Positions 1-9,756 are shown, numbered from the stretch's first letter. The stretch: DNA of 57,085 nucleotides from Candidatus Omnitrophota bacterium (GCA_016213925.1 JACQZH010000018.1:1-57085); one strand, 5' to 3'. Numbers and translations: made by a program. Notes: generated from the sequence alone by a model not told the origin.

Positions 1-1
1 C

Positions 2-520
2 AGAGAAAAAGTTAGCATTTCTTTGCCGACAATGATGCCTTTTTCCAAAGAAAAGCTGTTATTGGAAAATCAAAACAATAACGGCAGTATTTTTGCGGCT
101 TATATGACCGTTGACGGAATTGCCGAGTTGACGGAGGCGCTAATCATGATTCCGAAAAAGGACGCGAAAAGCTTAATGGAGAAATTTGTAAAAAGTAATG
201 ATAGCAGTGAAGTTGTAACAGATAATTTAAGCATAGCGGAGCAGCAGAGTATTTTTGTCGAAATTTGTACGATTATTTCAACCGCTTATTTTTCCGCGGT
301 AGAAGGGATGTTTAGCCTGAAGACAAACTGCAGCGTGCCTATGGTAAATTTTGGGGAGAAGGCTGTGAGGGATTTTATTAAAAATACATTGCGCCAGGAC
401 AGCGGCGTGAGCATCAGGGTTTCTTTTACGAGCGAGGATTCAAATCTAAAAGGAGATTTTTTACTTATTCCGGAAGCTAAATCCTTGGGTAAGTTTTTTA
501 CCGCAATCGGATTGGGATAA
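2..520 (+). CDS. CheC/CheX-like chemotaxis phosphatase, 5' end missing
   Basis: The reading frame is open to the left edge, so the start codon lies outside the window and a TTG at 23 is probably internal. The visible ~170 residues contain a helix reading S-I-A-E-Q-Q-x-I-F-V-E-I, which resembles the second conserved helix of the CheC family. CheC proteins dephosphorylate CheY-P using E-x2-N pairs in such helices. Here the expected Asn is replaced (E-I-C-T), so this half-site may be inactive. The first half-site, if present, is off-window. A cheR gene 10 kb downstream supports a chemotaxis or signalling background but is not linked. The family call is moderate and phosphatase activity is an inference. 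Confidence 0.55.
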   Translation, partial: REKVSISLPTMMPFSKEKLLLENQNNNGSIFAAYMTVDGIAELTEALIMIPKKDAKSLMEKFVKSNDSSEVVTDNLSIAEQQSIFVEICTIISTAYFSAVEGMFSLKTNCSVPMVNFGEKAVRDFIKNTLRQDSGVSIRVSFTSEDSNLKGDFLLIPEAKSLGKFFTAIGLG

Positions 521-542
521 CTTGCAGGCAATAAGGAGAAAA

Positions 543-959
543 ATGAAAAAGCGTAAATGCCCTTTGCCTACAGTAGATATTATTATCGAATATAAAGCAG
601 GTATTGTATTGATTGAAAGAAAGAATACTCCGCTTGGATGGGCTATCCCGGGAGGTTTTGTCGATTATAATGAGCCGCTTGAAATTGCAGCAGCTAGAGA
701 AGCTAAAGAAGAAACAAATTTAACGCTTAAAAGGCTTGCGCAGCTGCATACTTACTCCGATCCTGGGCGTGACCCGCGCCAACATACAATTTCCACGGTT
801 TTTATTGCTAAAGGCAGCGGGCGATTAAAGGCGGCAAGCGATGCCCGGAATGCGAAAGTATTCACAGAAAAAAAGCTGCCGGGAAAAATCGCATTTGATC
901 ATCGGCAGATAATCAAAGATTATTTTTTATATAAGCGAGGAAAGGAGCCAGGATGGTAA
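543..959 (+). CDS. Nudix hydrolase
   Basis: A 138-residue protein with a complete Nudix box: G-G-F-V-D then E, followed by R-E-A-K-E-E-T, which supplies the metal-binding glutamates. Nudix enzymes cleave nucleoside diphosphates linked to another moiety. The short single-domain form and the preceding P-L-G-W-A-I-P resemble ADP-ribose or NADH pyrophosphatase-type housekeeping members, but the substrate cannot be read from sequence. I chose the ATG at 543 because AAGGAG lies at 533-538; a TTG at 522 in frame has no such site. It begins 22 bases after the CheC-like gene and overlaps the next gene by 7 bases, so the three are probably co-transcribed. Confidence 0.85.
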   Translation: MKKRKCPLPTVDIIIEYKAGIVLIERKNTPLGWAIPGGFVDYNEPLEIAAAREAKEETNLTLKRLAQLHTYSDPGRDPRQHTISTVFIAKGSGRLKAASDARNAKVFTEKKLPGKIAFDHRQIIKDYFLYKRGKEPGW

Positions 960-1357
960 ACGTAGTTCTTTCTAAAATAATAATGCATGAGAATAAACAT
1001 GATCAGATTATTATTCTTAAAGAGAAGGATGGAGACCGGCAAATCCCGATTATTATCGGAGTTGCCGAAGCGGCCGCAATCAAGATGAAAGTAAGCAAGA
1101 TCAGGCCGCTGCGTCCGCTGACACACGATCTTTTGGGCAGCTTAATAGTTAAATTGGGCGCACGGCTTGAGCAGGTAGTTATTAATAAGCTTGAAGCTAA
1201 TACTTTCTTTGCGCGTATCGTGCTTATGCGTGAAAACGGTGATATTATAGATATCGATGCCCGCCCAAGCGACAGCATTGCCCTGGCACTGCGGCTTGAT
1301 GCGCCGATTTTTGTTGAAGAAGAAGTTTTTAATAAACTGCAGTTTTTAAATGGATAA
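953..1357 (+). CDS. Bifunctional nuclease family protein (DUF151)
   Basis: A 134-residue protein of the DUF151/BFN family. It shows the conserved R-P-L-T-H-D-L segment near the middle and the [13 protein letters not shown] signature towards the C-terminus. Plant BFN1 members have DNase and RNase activity, and bacterial members are mostly uncharacterised. The T. maritima structure shows a small alpha/beta trimer. Length is typical of the short bacterial form without a UVR domain. It overlaps the Nudix gene by 7 bases. Function in this organism is unknown beyond the family name. Confidence 0.85.
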   Translation: MVNVVLSKIIMHENKHDQIIILKEKDGDRQIPIIIGVAEAAAIKMKVSKIRPLRPLTHDLLGSLIVKLGARLEQVVINKLEANTFFARIVLMRENGDIIDIDARPSDSIALALRLDAPIFVEEEVFNKLQFLNG

Positions 1358-1372
1358 AAGGAGTTGTTTTTA

Positions 1373-2700
1373 TTGCATAGCTTTAAAAAACACGCAGTGT
1401 TTGAACAGATTAATGAACTTTCCCAGCAGTTGGGATTAAAAGTTTATCTTGTTGGCGGAGCAGTGCGTGAAATATTCTTAAAACGCAGGCAGGGAAAAAA
1501 AATTGATTGGGATTTTGCCGTCAGTTCTAAGTCGGAAGCGTTTAGTAAAAAACTTGCGGAAAAGTTGAGAGCGCCTTGTATTGTCCTGGATAAGAAAAAA
1601 AGAACTTTCCGGGTAATTTGGCGTTATGGCGACCAAGAACATGTTTTTGATTTTACGGATTTTAGGGGTAAAAATTTACGAGCTGACCTTAAAGGGCGTG
1701 ATTTTACAATTAATACGCTTTGCCTGGATATTGCTTTATTAGTCAAAAAAAAACCGGAGAAAAAGGTAGTCATTGATTATTTTAATGCGCGTTCCGATAT
1801 AATAAGGTTTCCCGGGAAAGGATTGCTGAAGAATTAGTAAAAATACTTACAGCAGATTGGTCTTTTTCCCAGGTTAGGATAATGGATGAGATGGGTATTT
1901 GGCAGCAGATATTTCCGGAAGTTTTACCTTTGCGAGGCCTGGAACAGGGAGAATTTCATCATTTAGACGGGTGGGATCATTCCCTGGCAACGCTGGCTGA
2001 ACTTGAGAAACTGCTTAAGCAGTTACCGCGTAAGATTTCACCAATAGATAGGGGAAAGGTAAAAGAATATTTGAATTATGAAATAAGCGGTCAACGGCCG
2101 AGGCTTTGGCTGCTAAAATTGGCCTGTTTGCTGCACGATATCGGAAAACCGCAAACAAAAACATTGGGGCCGGATAATCGTATTCATTTTTATACTCATG
2201 AAAAATCCGGAGCGCAGCTGGCTGTTAAAATCGGGCGGCGGTTAAAATTTTCCAGCAGGGAAATAGCGGCATTGAAATCACTAGTCTTGTTTCATTTACG
2301 GGCCGGTCAGCTGGTAAACCGCAAACCTGCATTAAGGGCAAAATTTAGGTTTTTCAGGGATACTGCAGATAACGCGTTACTGATTCTGTTATTAAGTATT
2401 GCTGACCGCCGGGCAATGCGCGGCAGGTTAAGCCGTGAAAAAGAATTTGTTTTTTTAGAAGAAGAGCTTTTTTTAATGATTGGTGAGTATTTTAAAAATA
2501 AAGAAAAGGCGCAAAAAATTATCCCCTTGTTCAATGGATATGAACTTATGGATTTTTTATCGATTTCACCTGGTCCGGTTATCGGGAAGATTCTTAGAGA
2601 ACTTAAAGAAGCGCAGGCGGTTAATCAGATAAGAGATAAACAGCAGGCAAAAAATTTTGCGCAGAAGATTTATCGAAAAATAAATGAAGCCGTGTTATAA
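1373..2700 (+). pseudogene. cca: CCA-adding tRNA nucleotidyltransferase, broken by internal deletion and frameshift
   Basis: The gene is split between two frames. The first part (1373-1837; TTG start 9 bases after AAGGAG at 1358-1363) has the nucleotidyltransferase head: Y-L-V-G-G-A-V-R-E, then the catalytic D-W-D of I-D-W-D-F-A-V. It runs to V-I-D-Y-F-N-A-R-S-D-I-I-R and then hits a stop. The other frame resumes near 1806 with S-R-E-R-I-A-E-E-L-V-K-I-L, a motif that in intact enzymes sits roughly 45 residues further on. It continues through an HD domain (H-H-L-D-G-W-D-H, L-L-H-D-I-G-K-P) to 2700. The family's D-P-L-R-x-L-R-A segment is missing. A plain frameshift would not remove residues, so this looks like an out-of-frame deletion of roughly 140 bases, either real or an assembly collapse. 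The remaining halves are well conserved, so the damage is recent or artificial. Confidence 0.8.
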
Positions 2701-3649
2701 ACATTTGACGAAAAAACAGTTTCAGGAAAAAATTGCCGAAGCAAAACAGCTGCTTGATCCCTGCCGGCTTTGTCCCCGGGAATGCCGGGCTAGCCGTTTT
2801 AGCGGCCGGCAAGGTATTTGCGGAGCTTCCGGAGATTTAGAAGTAGCTCATTGGCAGCTGCATTTTGGCGAAGAGCCGCCGTTATCGGTTTCAGGCGGAG
2901 CAGGCACGGTTTTTTTTCCGCATTGCAATTTAAAATGTGTGTATTGCCAGAATTTTCAAATCAGCCAGCAAAAAGGCACCAAGCATATTATAAGTGTTGC
3001 TGATCTGGCTAAAATAATGTGTGCTTTACAGCAGAAGGGATCAAAAAATATAGATCTGGTTTCTCCCGCGCATTATGCGCCGATGATTGTTGAAGCAATT
3101 TATCTTGCTTCTGAAGCCGGGCTAAATATTCCGATTGTTTACAATACGAACGGATATGATTGCGTTGAAACGTTAGCTTTGTTTAGCGGGATAGTGGATA
3201 TTTATTTGCCGGATTTTAAGTATATTGACGATGCGGTTGCTTCCAAATATTCCGGGGTTAAAGACTATGTTATTTTTGTAAAAAAAGCCGTCAAAAATAT
3301 GCATGAGCAGGCAGGAGATTTTTTTATTCATGAAAACGGCAGTTTCTGCCGGGGATTACTTGTACGCCACCTTGTCTTGCCGGGGCAATCTGAGGCAAGC
3401 AGGCAGATTTTAAGTTTTTTAAAAGAATCTATTGGCATAGGCATCGGGCTTAGTTTAATGAGCCAGTATGCGCCGTGTTATAAAAGCAGCCGGTTTGCGG
3501 AGATTAACCGCAAGGTATGCGTTGAGGAATATCATGAAGTTGTGGATTTTGCCAATGACTTAGGTTTTGAAAAGTGCTGGATACAGGAGCTTGAAAGCAA
3601 TAATGTTTATTTTCCTGATTTTGAACGCAAAAAGGTGTTTGGCGAATAG
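2684..3649 (+). CDS. PflX-like radical SAM protein (COG1313)
   Basis: A 321-residue radical SAM enzyme. The cluster motif is C-N-L-K-C-V-Y-C near residue 86. It is preceded by a cysteine-rich leader (C-R-L-C-P-R-E-C, then G-I-C-G) typical of the PflX/COG1313 group, which is annotated as pyruvate formate-lyase activating enzyme-like. No pyruvate formate-lyase is nearby, so the target glycyl-radical or other substrate is unknown. The start ATG overlaps the end of the cca fragment by 17 bases, so translation is probably coupled to the upstream gene. The length and the D-L-V-S-P-A-H-Y and P-D-F-K-Y segments match the family. Confidence 0.85.
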   Translation: MKPCYKHLTKKQFQEKIAEAKQLLDPCRLCPRECRASRFSGRQGICGASGDLEVAHWQLHFGEEPPLSVSGGAGTVFFPHCNLKCVYCQNFQISQQKGTKHIISVADLAKIMCALQQKGSKNIDLVSPAHYAPMIVEAIYLASEAGLNIPIVYNTNGYDCVETLALFSGIVDIYLPDFKYIDDAVASKYSGVKDYVIFVKKAVKNMHEQAGDFFIHENGSFCRGLLVRHLVLPGQSEASRQILSFLKESIGIGIGLSLMSQYAPCYKSSRFAEINRKVCVEEYHEVVDFANDLGFEKCWIQELESNNVYFPDFERKKVFGE

Positions 3650-3699
3650 GGATTTTTAAAACAAGTTAGTTGAAAGAGAATGTTAGTAAGGAGATTTTT

Positions 3700-5274
3700 G
3701 TGGTTAAAATTAAGCGTGCTCTAATTAGTGTTTCTGATAAGACTGGATTGGACAAATTTGTAAAAAAACTTAATGATTATGGGGTTGAAATAATTTCTAC
3801 CGGAGGGACGGCGAAATATATTCAGGATCTGGGGATCTCGGTTAAGCTGGTCAGTGATATTACTGATAGCCCGGAGATGCTTGATGGCCGGGTTAAGACA
3901 TTGCATCCGAAAATTCATGGAGGCTTATTGGCTGTACGCGAGAACAGCCGGCACATGAAAGAGGTGGAAAAGTTTAATATTAAACTGATTGATATGGTTT
4001 GTGTAAACCTATATCCTTTTGAAAATGTTGTTTCAAATCCTGAAGTTGAGACTGATACTGCTATTGAAAATATCGATATAGGCGGGCCTTCAATGCTGCG
4101 TTCAGCAGCAAAAAATTCAAAAAATGTTGCGGTCATCTGTAATCCTGCCCGCTATCAAGAGATTGTGGATGAAATGAGCGCAAATAATGGTTCAATAAGC
4201 CGGCAAACATGTTTTTGTTTAGCGGTTGAAGTGTTTATGCGTACGCAGGAGTATGATAATGCTATAGCTGCTTTTTTAAAAACAAAGCTTAAAAAAGGAC
4301 AGCCGGATAATGAATTTCCAGAGACGTTATCTTTAAGTTTTAAAAAAGTGCAGACACTGCGTTATGGAGAAAATCCGCATCAAAAAGCGGCTTTTTACAA
4401 AGAGCCGGGCGCAAAAACTTTGAGCATTGCTAACGCAACACAATTGCAGGGAAAAGACTTATCGTTTAATAATATATTGGATTTGGATGCGGCGATAAAT
4501 ATCATAAAGGATTTTAAAGATCCTGCGGCAAGTATTATTAAGCACAATAATCCCTGCGGTGTCGCGTTGGGGAATACTTTAGCCGAGGCTTATAGCGATG
4601 CCCTTGCGGCTGATCCGATGTCTGCTTTTGGAAGCATAGTCGGATTGAACCGGTGCGTTGATCAGGATACGGCAGCGAAAATCATTGATGCTGATTTTGT
4701 TGAATGCGTGGTTGCTCCTGGGTTTTCTTCAGAAGCCGTGGAAATGTTCAAAAAGAAAAAAAATCTTAGAGTTATGGATATCGGAAATTTATATGGTTTT
4801 CCCGGGATCGCCGATAAAGAATTAGATTACAAGCGTGTAAGAGGGGGATTACTAGTTGAAGACAAAGACACTATGGTAATTAGCGAGAAAGATTTGAAGG
4901 TGGTTACTGCGAAAAAACCTTCAAAAGAACAAATGGCATCGCTTATGTTTGCCTGGACGGTTGTAAAGCATGTAAAATCAAATGCTGTTGTCATAGCTCA
5001 GGGCAGAAAAACCGTTGGCATAGGCGCAGGACAAATGAGCAGGATTGACAGTGTTATTATCGCGATAAGAAAAGCACAGGGGATGTTGAAAAATTCTGTA
5101 TTGGCAAGCGATGCGTTCTTTCCTAAAGCTGATTCCATAGAGCAGTCGCACCAAGCAGGGATTGAAGCAATTATTCAACCGGGCGGATCTATCAGGGATG
5201 ACGAAGTTATTAAGGCAGCGGAAAAAGCAGGCATAATAATGGTTTTAACCGGTATAAGGCATTTTAAACATTAG
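3700..5274 (+). CDS. purH: Bifunctional AICAR formyltransferase/IMP cyclohydrolase
   Basis: Catalyses the last two steps of de novo IMP synthesis. The N-terminal MGS-like cyclohydrolase domain shows S-V-S-D-K-T-G, S-T-G-G-T-A and T-L-H-P-K-I-H-G-G. The C-terminal AICAR transformylase domain shows R-Y-G-E-N-P-H-Q, the Q-L-x-G-K-x-L-S-x-N-N segment and the catalytic K-H-N-N-P-C-G. At 524 residues it is full length. I prefer the GTG at 3700 over the upstream TTG at 3670 because AAGGAG lies at 3688-3693 and the protein then starts directly before the domain. folC follows 16 bases downstream, so purH and folC sit together as purine and folate one-carbon functions. Confidence 0.97.
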   Translation: MVKIKRALISVSDKTGLDKFVKKLNDYGVEIISTGGTAKYIQDLGISVKLVSDITDSPEMLDGRVKTLHPKIHGGLLAVRENSRHMKEVEKFNIKLIDMVCVNLYPFENVVSNPEVETDTAIENIDIGGPSMLRSAAKNSKNVAVICNPARYQEIVDEMSANNGSISRQTCFCLAVEVFMRTQEYDNAIAAFLKTKLKKGQPDNEFPETLSLSFKKVQTLRYGENPHQKAAFYKEPGAKTLSIANATQLQGKDLSFNNILDLDAAINIIKDFKDPAASIIKHNNPCGVALGNTLAEAYSDALAADPMSAFGSIVGLNRCVDQDTAAKIIDADFVECVVAPGFSSEAVEMFKKKKNLRVMDIGNLYGFPGIADKELDYKRVRGGLLVEDKDTMVISEKDLKVVTAKKPSKEQMASLMFAWTVVKHVKSNAVVIAQGRKTVGIGAGQMSRIDSVIIAIRKAQGMLKNSVLASDAFFPKADSIEQSHQAGIEAIIQPGGSIRDDEVIKAAEKAGIIMVLTGIRHFKH

Positions 5275-5290
5275 CAGGAAAAGAGGGATT

Positions 5291-6646
5291 ATGTTTTACC
5301 AGGAAGCAATCCGTTATTTGAACTCACTGATAAATTATGAGAGAGATAGTAATTATGCGTATTCTGACTTGAAACTTGAACGCATGAAAGAGTTATTGGA
5401 GAGATTAGGCAATCCCCAGGATAAATTTAAATCGCTTCATGTTGCCGGCACAAAAGGCAAGGGGTCAACCTGCGCGTTTCTTTTTTCAATTCTTAAAGAA
5501 GCCGGATATAAGGTAGGCTTATACACTTCTCCGCATTTAATTGATTTTAAGGAGCGGATAAAAATCAGCTATCAGGACACTGATGGAGAGACAAGGGAGC
5601 GGTTGATTGATCAAAAGGAAGTGGCGCAAATCATAGAGCAAATAAAGGCATATGCCGATGAAATCCCCGGTTTAACTTTTTTTGAAATTACTACAGCGTT
5701 AGCGTTTAAATTTTTTGAACAGAAAAATATAGATTTTGCGGTTTTGGAAACAGGCCTGGGAGGCAGGTTGGACGCGACGAATGTTGTGACGCCGCTTGTT
5801 TGCGGGATTAGCAGTATTGGCCTTGACCATACTGCGTTGCTTGGCGAGACTATTGATAAGATTGCCAGGGAAAAGGCCGGAATTATCAAGGATAACGGGC
5901 TCGTGGTTTCTGTTGGACAGCCGCCGCAGGCATGGAAAGAGATTACAAACGCGTGCAAAGAAAAAAATGCCCGTCTTTACGAAATCGGGCGTGATTTTAT
6001 ATGTGATCCGATAGGACAAGATCTTGAAGGCAGTATTTTTGATTTTAAAGGTAAATTTGATTCTTATCAGAACTTGAAGATTCCGCTTCTTGGCCAATTC
6101 CAGATGGTTAATGTCGGGCTGGCGTTGGGGATGATTCAGCTTTTGCGTTTGTATGATATCGTGATTTCTCTGTATGCAATTAAAAAAGGCCTTGAAGATG
6201 TGCATTGGCCTGGAAGGATGCATCTTGTGCATAGAAAGCCGTTTATTTTGCTGGATGGAGCGCAAAATGCGCTTTCCGCACAGGCTTTGCGCGCGGCAAT
6301 ATCAATGCTGTTTATCCCGAAAAAGTCAATATTGATTTTTGGCGTATCCAAAGATAAAGATGTAGAATCAATGATAAATTATCTTTGCCGCGGGCAAAAT
6401 CTTATTATTTTGACCGAAGCGCAGACTCCGCGGGCTTTTCGGGTAGAAGAATTAGAAAAAAAGATGGAACCTTTTAAGAAAATCATAAAATTAACTAAAA
6501 CTGTTGAGGACGCTATTAAGCTGGCGATTGAAAACGTAAATGGGCCGGATGACCTAATCACGATAACAGGCAGTATCTATATTGTCGGCGAGGCATATCA
6601 AGCGTTAAGAACATTAAAGTTTACGAAATTTGCGCAATATGAGTAA
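5291..6646 (+). CDS. folC: Folylpolyglutamate synthase/dihydrofolate synthase
   Basis: A 451-residue Mur-ligase-type ATPase that adds glutamate to dihydropteroate or folate. The P-loop reads H-V-A-G-T-K-G-K-G-S-T near residue 52. It is followed by Y-T-S-P-H-L, L-E-T-G-L-G-G-R-L-D-A-T-N and the I-S-S-I-G-L-D-H-T segment, all characteristic of FolC. Length is normal. The C-terminal ligase domain (I-L-I-F-G-V-S-K-D-K-D) is intact. Its stop overlaps the mnmE start by 8 bases. The family does not reveal whether it has both activities or only one. Confidence 0.95.
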   Translation: MFYQEAIRYLNSLINYERDSNYAYSDLKLERMKELLERLGNPQDKFKSLHVAGTKGKGSTCAFLFSILKEAGYKVGLYTSPHLIDFKERIKISYQDTDGETRERLIDQKEVAQIIEQIKAYADEIPGLTFFEITTALAFKFFEQKNIDFAVLETGLGGRLDATNVVTPLVCGISSIGLDHTALLGETIDKIAREKAGIIKDNGLVVSVGQPPQAWKEITNACKEKNARLYEIGRDFICDPIGQDLEGSIFDFKGKFDSYQNLKIPLLGQFQMVNVGLALGMIQLLRLYDIVISLYAIKKGLEDVHWPGRMHLVHRKPFILLDGAQNALSAQALRAAISMLFIPKKSILIFGVSKDKDVESMINYLCRGQNLIILTEAQTPRAFRVEELEKKMEPFKKIIKLTKTVEDAIKLAIENVNGPDDLITITGSIYIVGEAYQALRTLKFTKFAQYE

Positions 6647-8054
6647 AAACATCCCATTGTACATAAAAGATACTATTGCCGCAATTTCAACGCCGCTTGG
6701 AGAAAGCGGGATCGGGATTGTGCGTTTAAGCGGAAGCAAGGCGCTGAAAATAGGAGACAGAATTTTTTTTAGCAAGAAAAATGTGAAACTTTCAAAGGCT
6801 AAGGCATTTTCTATTCACTATGGTTTTGTGCAAGCCGGGAAAAATAGCCCGCAAAAAAAAGAAATAATTGACGAAGTCCTGGTTTCCGTTATGCGCGCTC
6901 CGTTTACTTATACAAGAGAGGATATGCTTGAGATAAATTGCCACGGCGGAGTGGTGCCCTTAAAAAAAATTCTAACCCTTGTTATTGCCAGCGGAGCACG
7001 GCTTGCGCGCCCGGGCGAATTTACGCAAAGGGCATTTCTTAATGGCCGTATCGACCTAGTGCAGGCTGAAGGTGTTTTAAGTATTATCAGCGCAAGAACG
7101 GATGCCGCGCTTGGTTCAGCCGTAGGCCATTTGCAGGGGAAGTTCTCGCAGCGGATTAATAATATGCGCGCTGCATTGCTTGATGTTATCGCTCCAATTG
7201 AAGCGGGGATCGATTTCCCTGATGAAGGAATTGATGTTTCTACCAGGGGGAAAATTATCCGGTTGATAGGAAAAGTTTCCCAAGAGGTAAATAATTTTGT
7301 TGCGAATGCCGATAAAGGGATTATTTTGCAGAACGGCATTAGAATGGTTATCAGCGGAGCGGCCAATGTCGGAAAATCTAGTTTGATGAACGCCCTGGTT
7401 GATTATGAACGCGCTATTGTTACCCACATTTCCGGGACAACGCGTGATGTCGTGGAAGAACTTACAAATATCAATGGGTTGCCGGTCCGGCTTGCGGATA
7501 CTGCGGGGATTATGCAAACAGATTGCATGATTACAAAAGAAAGCATGAGCCGGAGCTTTTTATTTTTGGAAAAAGCGGACCTGGTTTTATTTGTTATTGA
7601 TGGAGCAAACAAATTGAGCAAAGATGATATAGATGTTGCTGAAAAGCTAAAGACTAAAAACGTAATAATTGTGATTAATAAAATAGATTTACCGAGTAAA
7701 GTAGATATTGCTGTGTTGAAAAAAATATTGCCTAAAGCCGGACTTGTTAAAATTTCCGCTTTAAAGCAAAAAGGTATTAAAGAGCTCAAAGATAAGATAT
7801 CCGGATTGTTTTTTAAGGGCCTGGTAAGTTCCAAAGATGAGCTGCTTGTAAATACTCTTAGGCAGAAGGAAGCAATGCTTAATTGTTCCAATCATCTGGA
7901 TAGTGCAATGGATACGCTTAAGGCCAAAGGTTATGATGAATGTGTTATTTTTGAGCTTAAACAGGCGCTGCGCGCTTTAGATGAGGTTGTCGGCGAAGAT
8001 GCAGGCGAGGATATCCTGGAGAGGATATTTTCTAATTTTTGCATTGGCAAATAA
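6639..8054 (+). CDS. mnmE: tRNA uridine-5-carboxymethylaminomethyl modification GTPase
   Basis: A 471-residue GTPase that, with MnmG, modifies U34 of several tRNAs. The N-terminal formyl-THF-binding domain starts T-I-A-A-I-S-T-P-L-G-E-S-G-I-G-I-V-R. The G domain has G1 (G-A-A-N-V-G-K-S-S), G2 (T-T-R-D), G3 (D-T-A-G) and G4 (N-K-I-D). The protein ends in F-C-I-G-K, the conserved C-terminal cysteine motif. I chose the ATG at 6639, which overlaps the folC stop; an in-frame TTG at 6630 is less likely. The neighbouring folC fits its folate cofactor. A second U34 enzyme, mnmA, lies at 54.7 kb. Confidence 0.97.
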   Translation: MSKNIPLYIKDTIAAISTPLGESGIGIVRLSGSKALKIGDRIFFSKKNVKLSKAKAFSIHYGFVQAGKNSPQKKEIIDEVLVSVMRAPFTYTREDMLEINCHGGVVPLKKILTLVIASGARLARPGEFTQRAFLNGRIDLVQAEGVLSIISARTDAALGSAVGHLQGKFSQRINNMRAALLDVIAPIEAGIDFPDEGIDVSTRGKIIRLIGKVSQEVNNFVANADKGIILQNGIRMVISGAANVGKSSLMNALVDYERAIVTHISGTTRDVVEELTNINGLPVRLADTAGIMQTDCMITKESMSRSFLFLEKADLVLFVIDGANKLSKDDIDVAEKLKTKNVIIVINKIDLPSKVDIAVLKKILPKAGLVKISALKQKGIKELKDKISGLFFKGLVSSKDELLVNTLRQKEAMLNCSNHLDSAMDTLKAKGYDECVIFELKQALRALDEVVGEDAGEDILERIFSNFCIGK

Positions 8055-8062
8055 CCCGGATT

Positions 8063-8088
8063 TTGCCTGCCTGGCGGCAGACAGGCAA
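8063..8088. repeat. Palindromic CCTGCC/GGCAGACAGG repeat
   Basis: The 63-base gap between mnmE and aroK holds an inverted repeat, TTGCCTG (8063-8069) against CAGGCAA (8082-8088). A competing inner stem pairs CTGCC with GGCAG. The same core recurs near 47.94 kb and in tandem at 48.09-48.15 kb, each time beside a CCGGATTTTG-like or CAAAATCCGG flank. It behaves like a dispersed REP-type palindrome. No T-run follows, so it is not an obvious intrinsic terminator. Confidence 0.7.
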
Positions 8089-8117
8089 TTTCTGGAATAA
8101 GACCCTAATTAAAGGTT

Positions 8118-8645
8118 ATGGATAAAATGAATATCGCATTGGTCGGTTTTATGGGAACAGGCAAGTCGGCAATAGGAGTGCTTTTATCTAAAAGATTAAA
8201 ATGGAATTACGTAGACCTTGATGAGCTTATCGAGAAAAAAGAAAATATGAGAATTACCAGCATATTCAGTGAAAAAGGAGAGCCTTATTTTAGGAATGTG
8301 GAAAAACAAATAACCGCAGAGGTTTCTGCCAGGGAAGGACTGGTAATCGCTTGCGGAGGGGGCGTGGTTCTGGATAAAGGTAACATTTTAAATTTAAAGA
8401 AAAACGGGATAATAATTTGTTTGAAAGCAAGCCCGGAAGTTATATTGGAACGTACTCGCGGGCAAAAGCATCGTCCGCTTTTAAATGTTGCTGATCCGAA
8501 GAAGAAGATAGAAGAATTATTAGTACAGCGTGAGAAATTTTACGCGCAAGCTGATTACGCGGTAGACACTTCTTCCCTGGCTAAAAAAACAGTTGTGAAT
8601 AAAATATTAAACTGGCTGCGTGAAAATAAAAAAATAAGTATATGA
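8118..8645 (+). CDS. aroK: Shikimate kinase
   Basis: A 175-residue P-loop kinase that phosphorylates shikimate in the chorismate pathway. Walker A reads G-F-M-G-T-G-K-S. The shikimate-binding D-L-D-E-L-I segment, the F-R-N-V-E-K-Q motif, the C-G-G-G-V-V loop and the R-P-L-L lid residues are all present. Two in-frame ATGs (8118, 8127) are possible and neither has a clearly better ribosome site. The last bases overlap the dprA start (ATGA-type junction). No other shikimate-pathway genes are in the window. Confidence 0.95.
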   Translation: MDKMNIALVGFMGTGKSAIGVLLSKRLKWNYVDLDELIEKKENMRITSIFSEKGEPYFRNVEKQITAEVSAREGLVIACGGGVVLDKGNILNLKKNGIIICLKASPEVILERTRGQKHRPLLNVADPKKKIEELLVQREKFYAQADYAVDTSSLAKKTVVNKILNWLRENKKISI

Positions 8646-9754
8646 ATGAAAAAGATTTTCTAATAGCGTTAAATATTGTCTCCGGCTTAGGCAGTGTAAA
8701 AATTACCGCACTTTTAAGCCATTTCGGTAAACCCAGCCGGATTTTTCAGGCTTCTATCCAGGAATTAATGGGCTGCGCTGATATCGGCAATATTTTAGCA
8801 GGGAGAATAAAATCAGTTGTTTCTTCCGGAGCGTTTGAAAAAGAGCTTAAGCTGATAAACAGCTTGGGAGTAAAAATTGTTACGCTTAATGATCCCGAAT
8901 ATCCTGGTATGCTCAGGCAAATATATGATCCTCCAGTAGTATTATACGCGCGGGGCAATATTGATTTTTTAAATAAAATATCCGTAGCGATTGTCGGCTG
9001 CCGCAGAGCGAGCCTTTATGGTTTGCGGCAGGCAGAACAGATAGCGAGTTCTTTATCGATGAAGGGGGTGTGCGTTGTTTCCGGCCTGGCCCGCGGCATA
9101 GATACAGCTGCACATAAAGGGGCTTTAAATGCCTGCGGTTCGACAGTTGCGGTTTTAGGAAGCGGTTTGGGCTGCGTTTATCCGGAGGAGAACATAAATT
9201 TAAGCAGGAAAATAATAGAAAACGGGGTTTTGATTTCAGAGTTTCCGCTTTTAATGCCGCCGCTTAAAGGTAATTTCCCGCGCCGTAACCGGATTATCAG
9301 CGGCCTTTGCCGGGCAGTAGTTGTTATCGAAGCCGCGCGCAGAAGCGGTTCTTTAATTACGGCAAATTTTGCTTTAAGCCAGAACAGGGATGTTTTTGCT
9401 TTACCGGGGACAGTCGGTTCCGTTAATTCCCAAGGTACTAATAATTTGATTAAGCAGGGAGCGAAATTAATTGAAAGCGCGGAAGATATTCTTGAAGAAT
9501 TGTCCTTTCCGGAATATAATATACAAAACAGAGAAAGTTATGCTACACTAGAGAATAGCTGTCAGCTGTCTGATTTTGATGAAAAAACAAAACACGTGCT
9601 GGAGCTTCTGGATAATGAACCGCAGCACATAGATGTTTTGGTTAAAAACAGTAAAGAAAGTTTTTCAAATATATACAAAATTCTGTTAGAATTGCAGATA
9701 AAGGGATTAATTAGGGAACTTGAGGGTAAGAGGTTTGCAAAGAAGGAGGGTTAA
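8642..9754 (+). CDS. dprA: DNA-processing protein DprA/Smf
   Basis: A 370-residue protein that loads RecA on incoming single-stranded DNA during transformation. The N-terminal helix-hairpin-helix region (G-L-G-S-V-K) precedes a Rossmann-like domain with S-G-L-A-R-G-I-D-T-A-A-H-K-G-A-L, A-V-L-G-S-G-L and F-P-R-R-N-R-I-I-S-G. A C-terminal winged-helix (DML1-like) domain covers about residues 310-370. The start overlaps aroK by 4 bases, and a ComFB-family gene follows 2 bases after the stop. A functioning competence system is an inference; dprA occurs in many non-competent bacteria. Confidence 0.95.
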   Translation: MNEKDFLIALNIVSGLGSVKITALLSHFGKPSRIFQASIQELMGCADIGNILAGRIKSVVSSGAFEKELKLINSLGVKIVTLNDPEYPGMLRQIYDPPVVLYARGNIDFLNKISVAIVGCRRASLYGLRQAEQIASSLSMKGVCVVSGLARGIDTAAHKGALNACGSTVAVLGSGLGCVYPEENINLSRKIIENGVLISEFPLLMPPLKGNFPRRNRIISGLCRAVVVIEAARRSGSLITANFALSQNRDVFALPGTVGSVNSQGTNNLIKQGAKLIESAEDILEELSFPEYNIQNRESYATLENSCQLSDFDEKTKHVLELLDNEPQHIDVLVKNSKESFSNIYKILLELQIKGLIRELEGKRFAKKEG

Positions 9755-9756
9755 CG

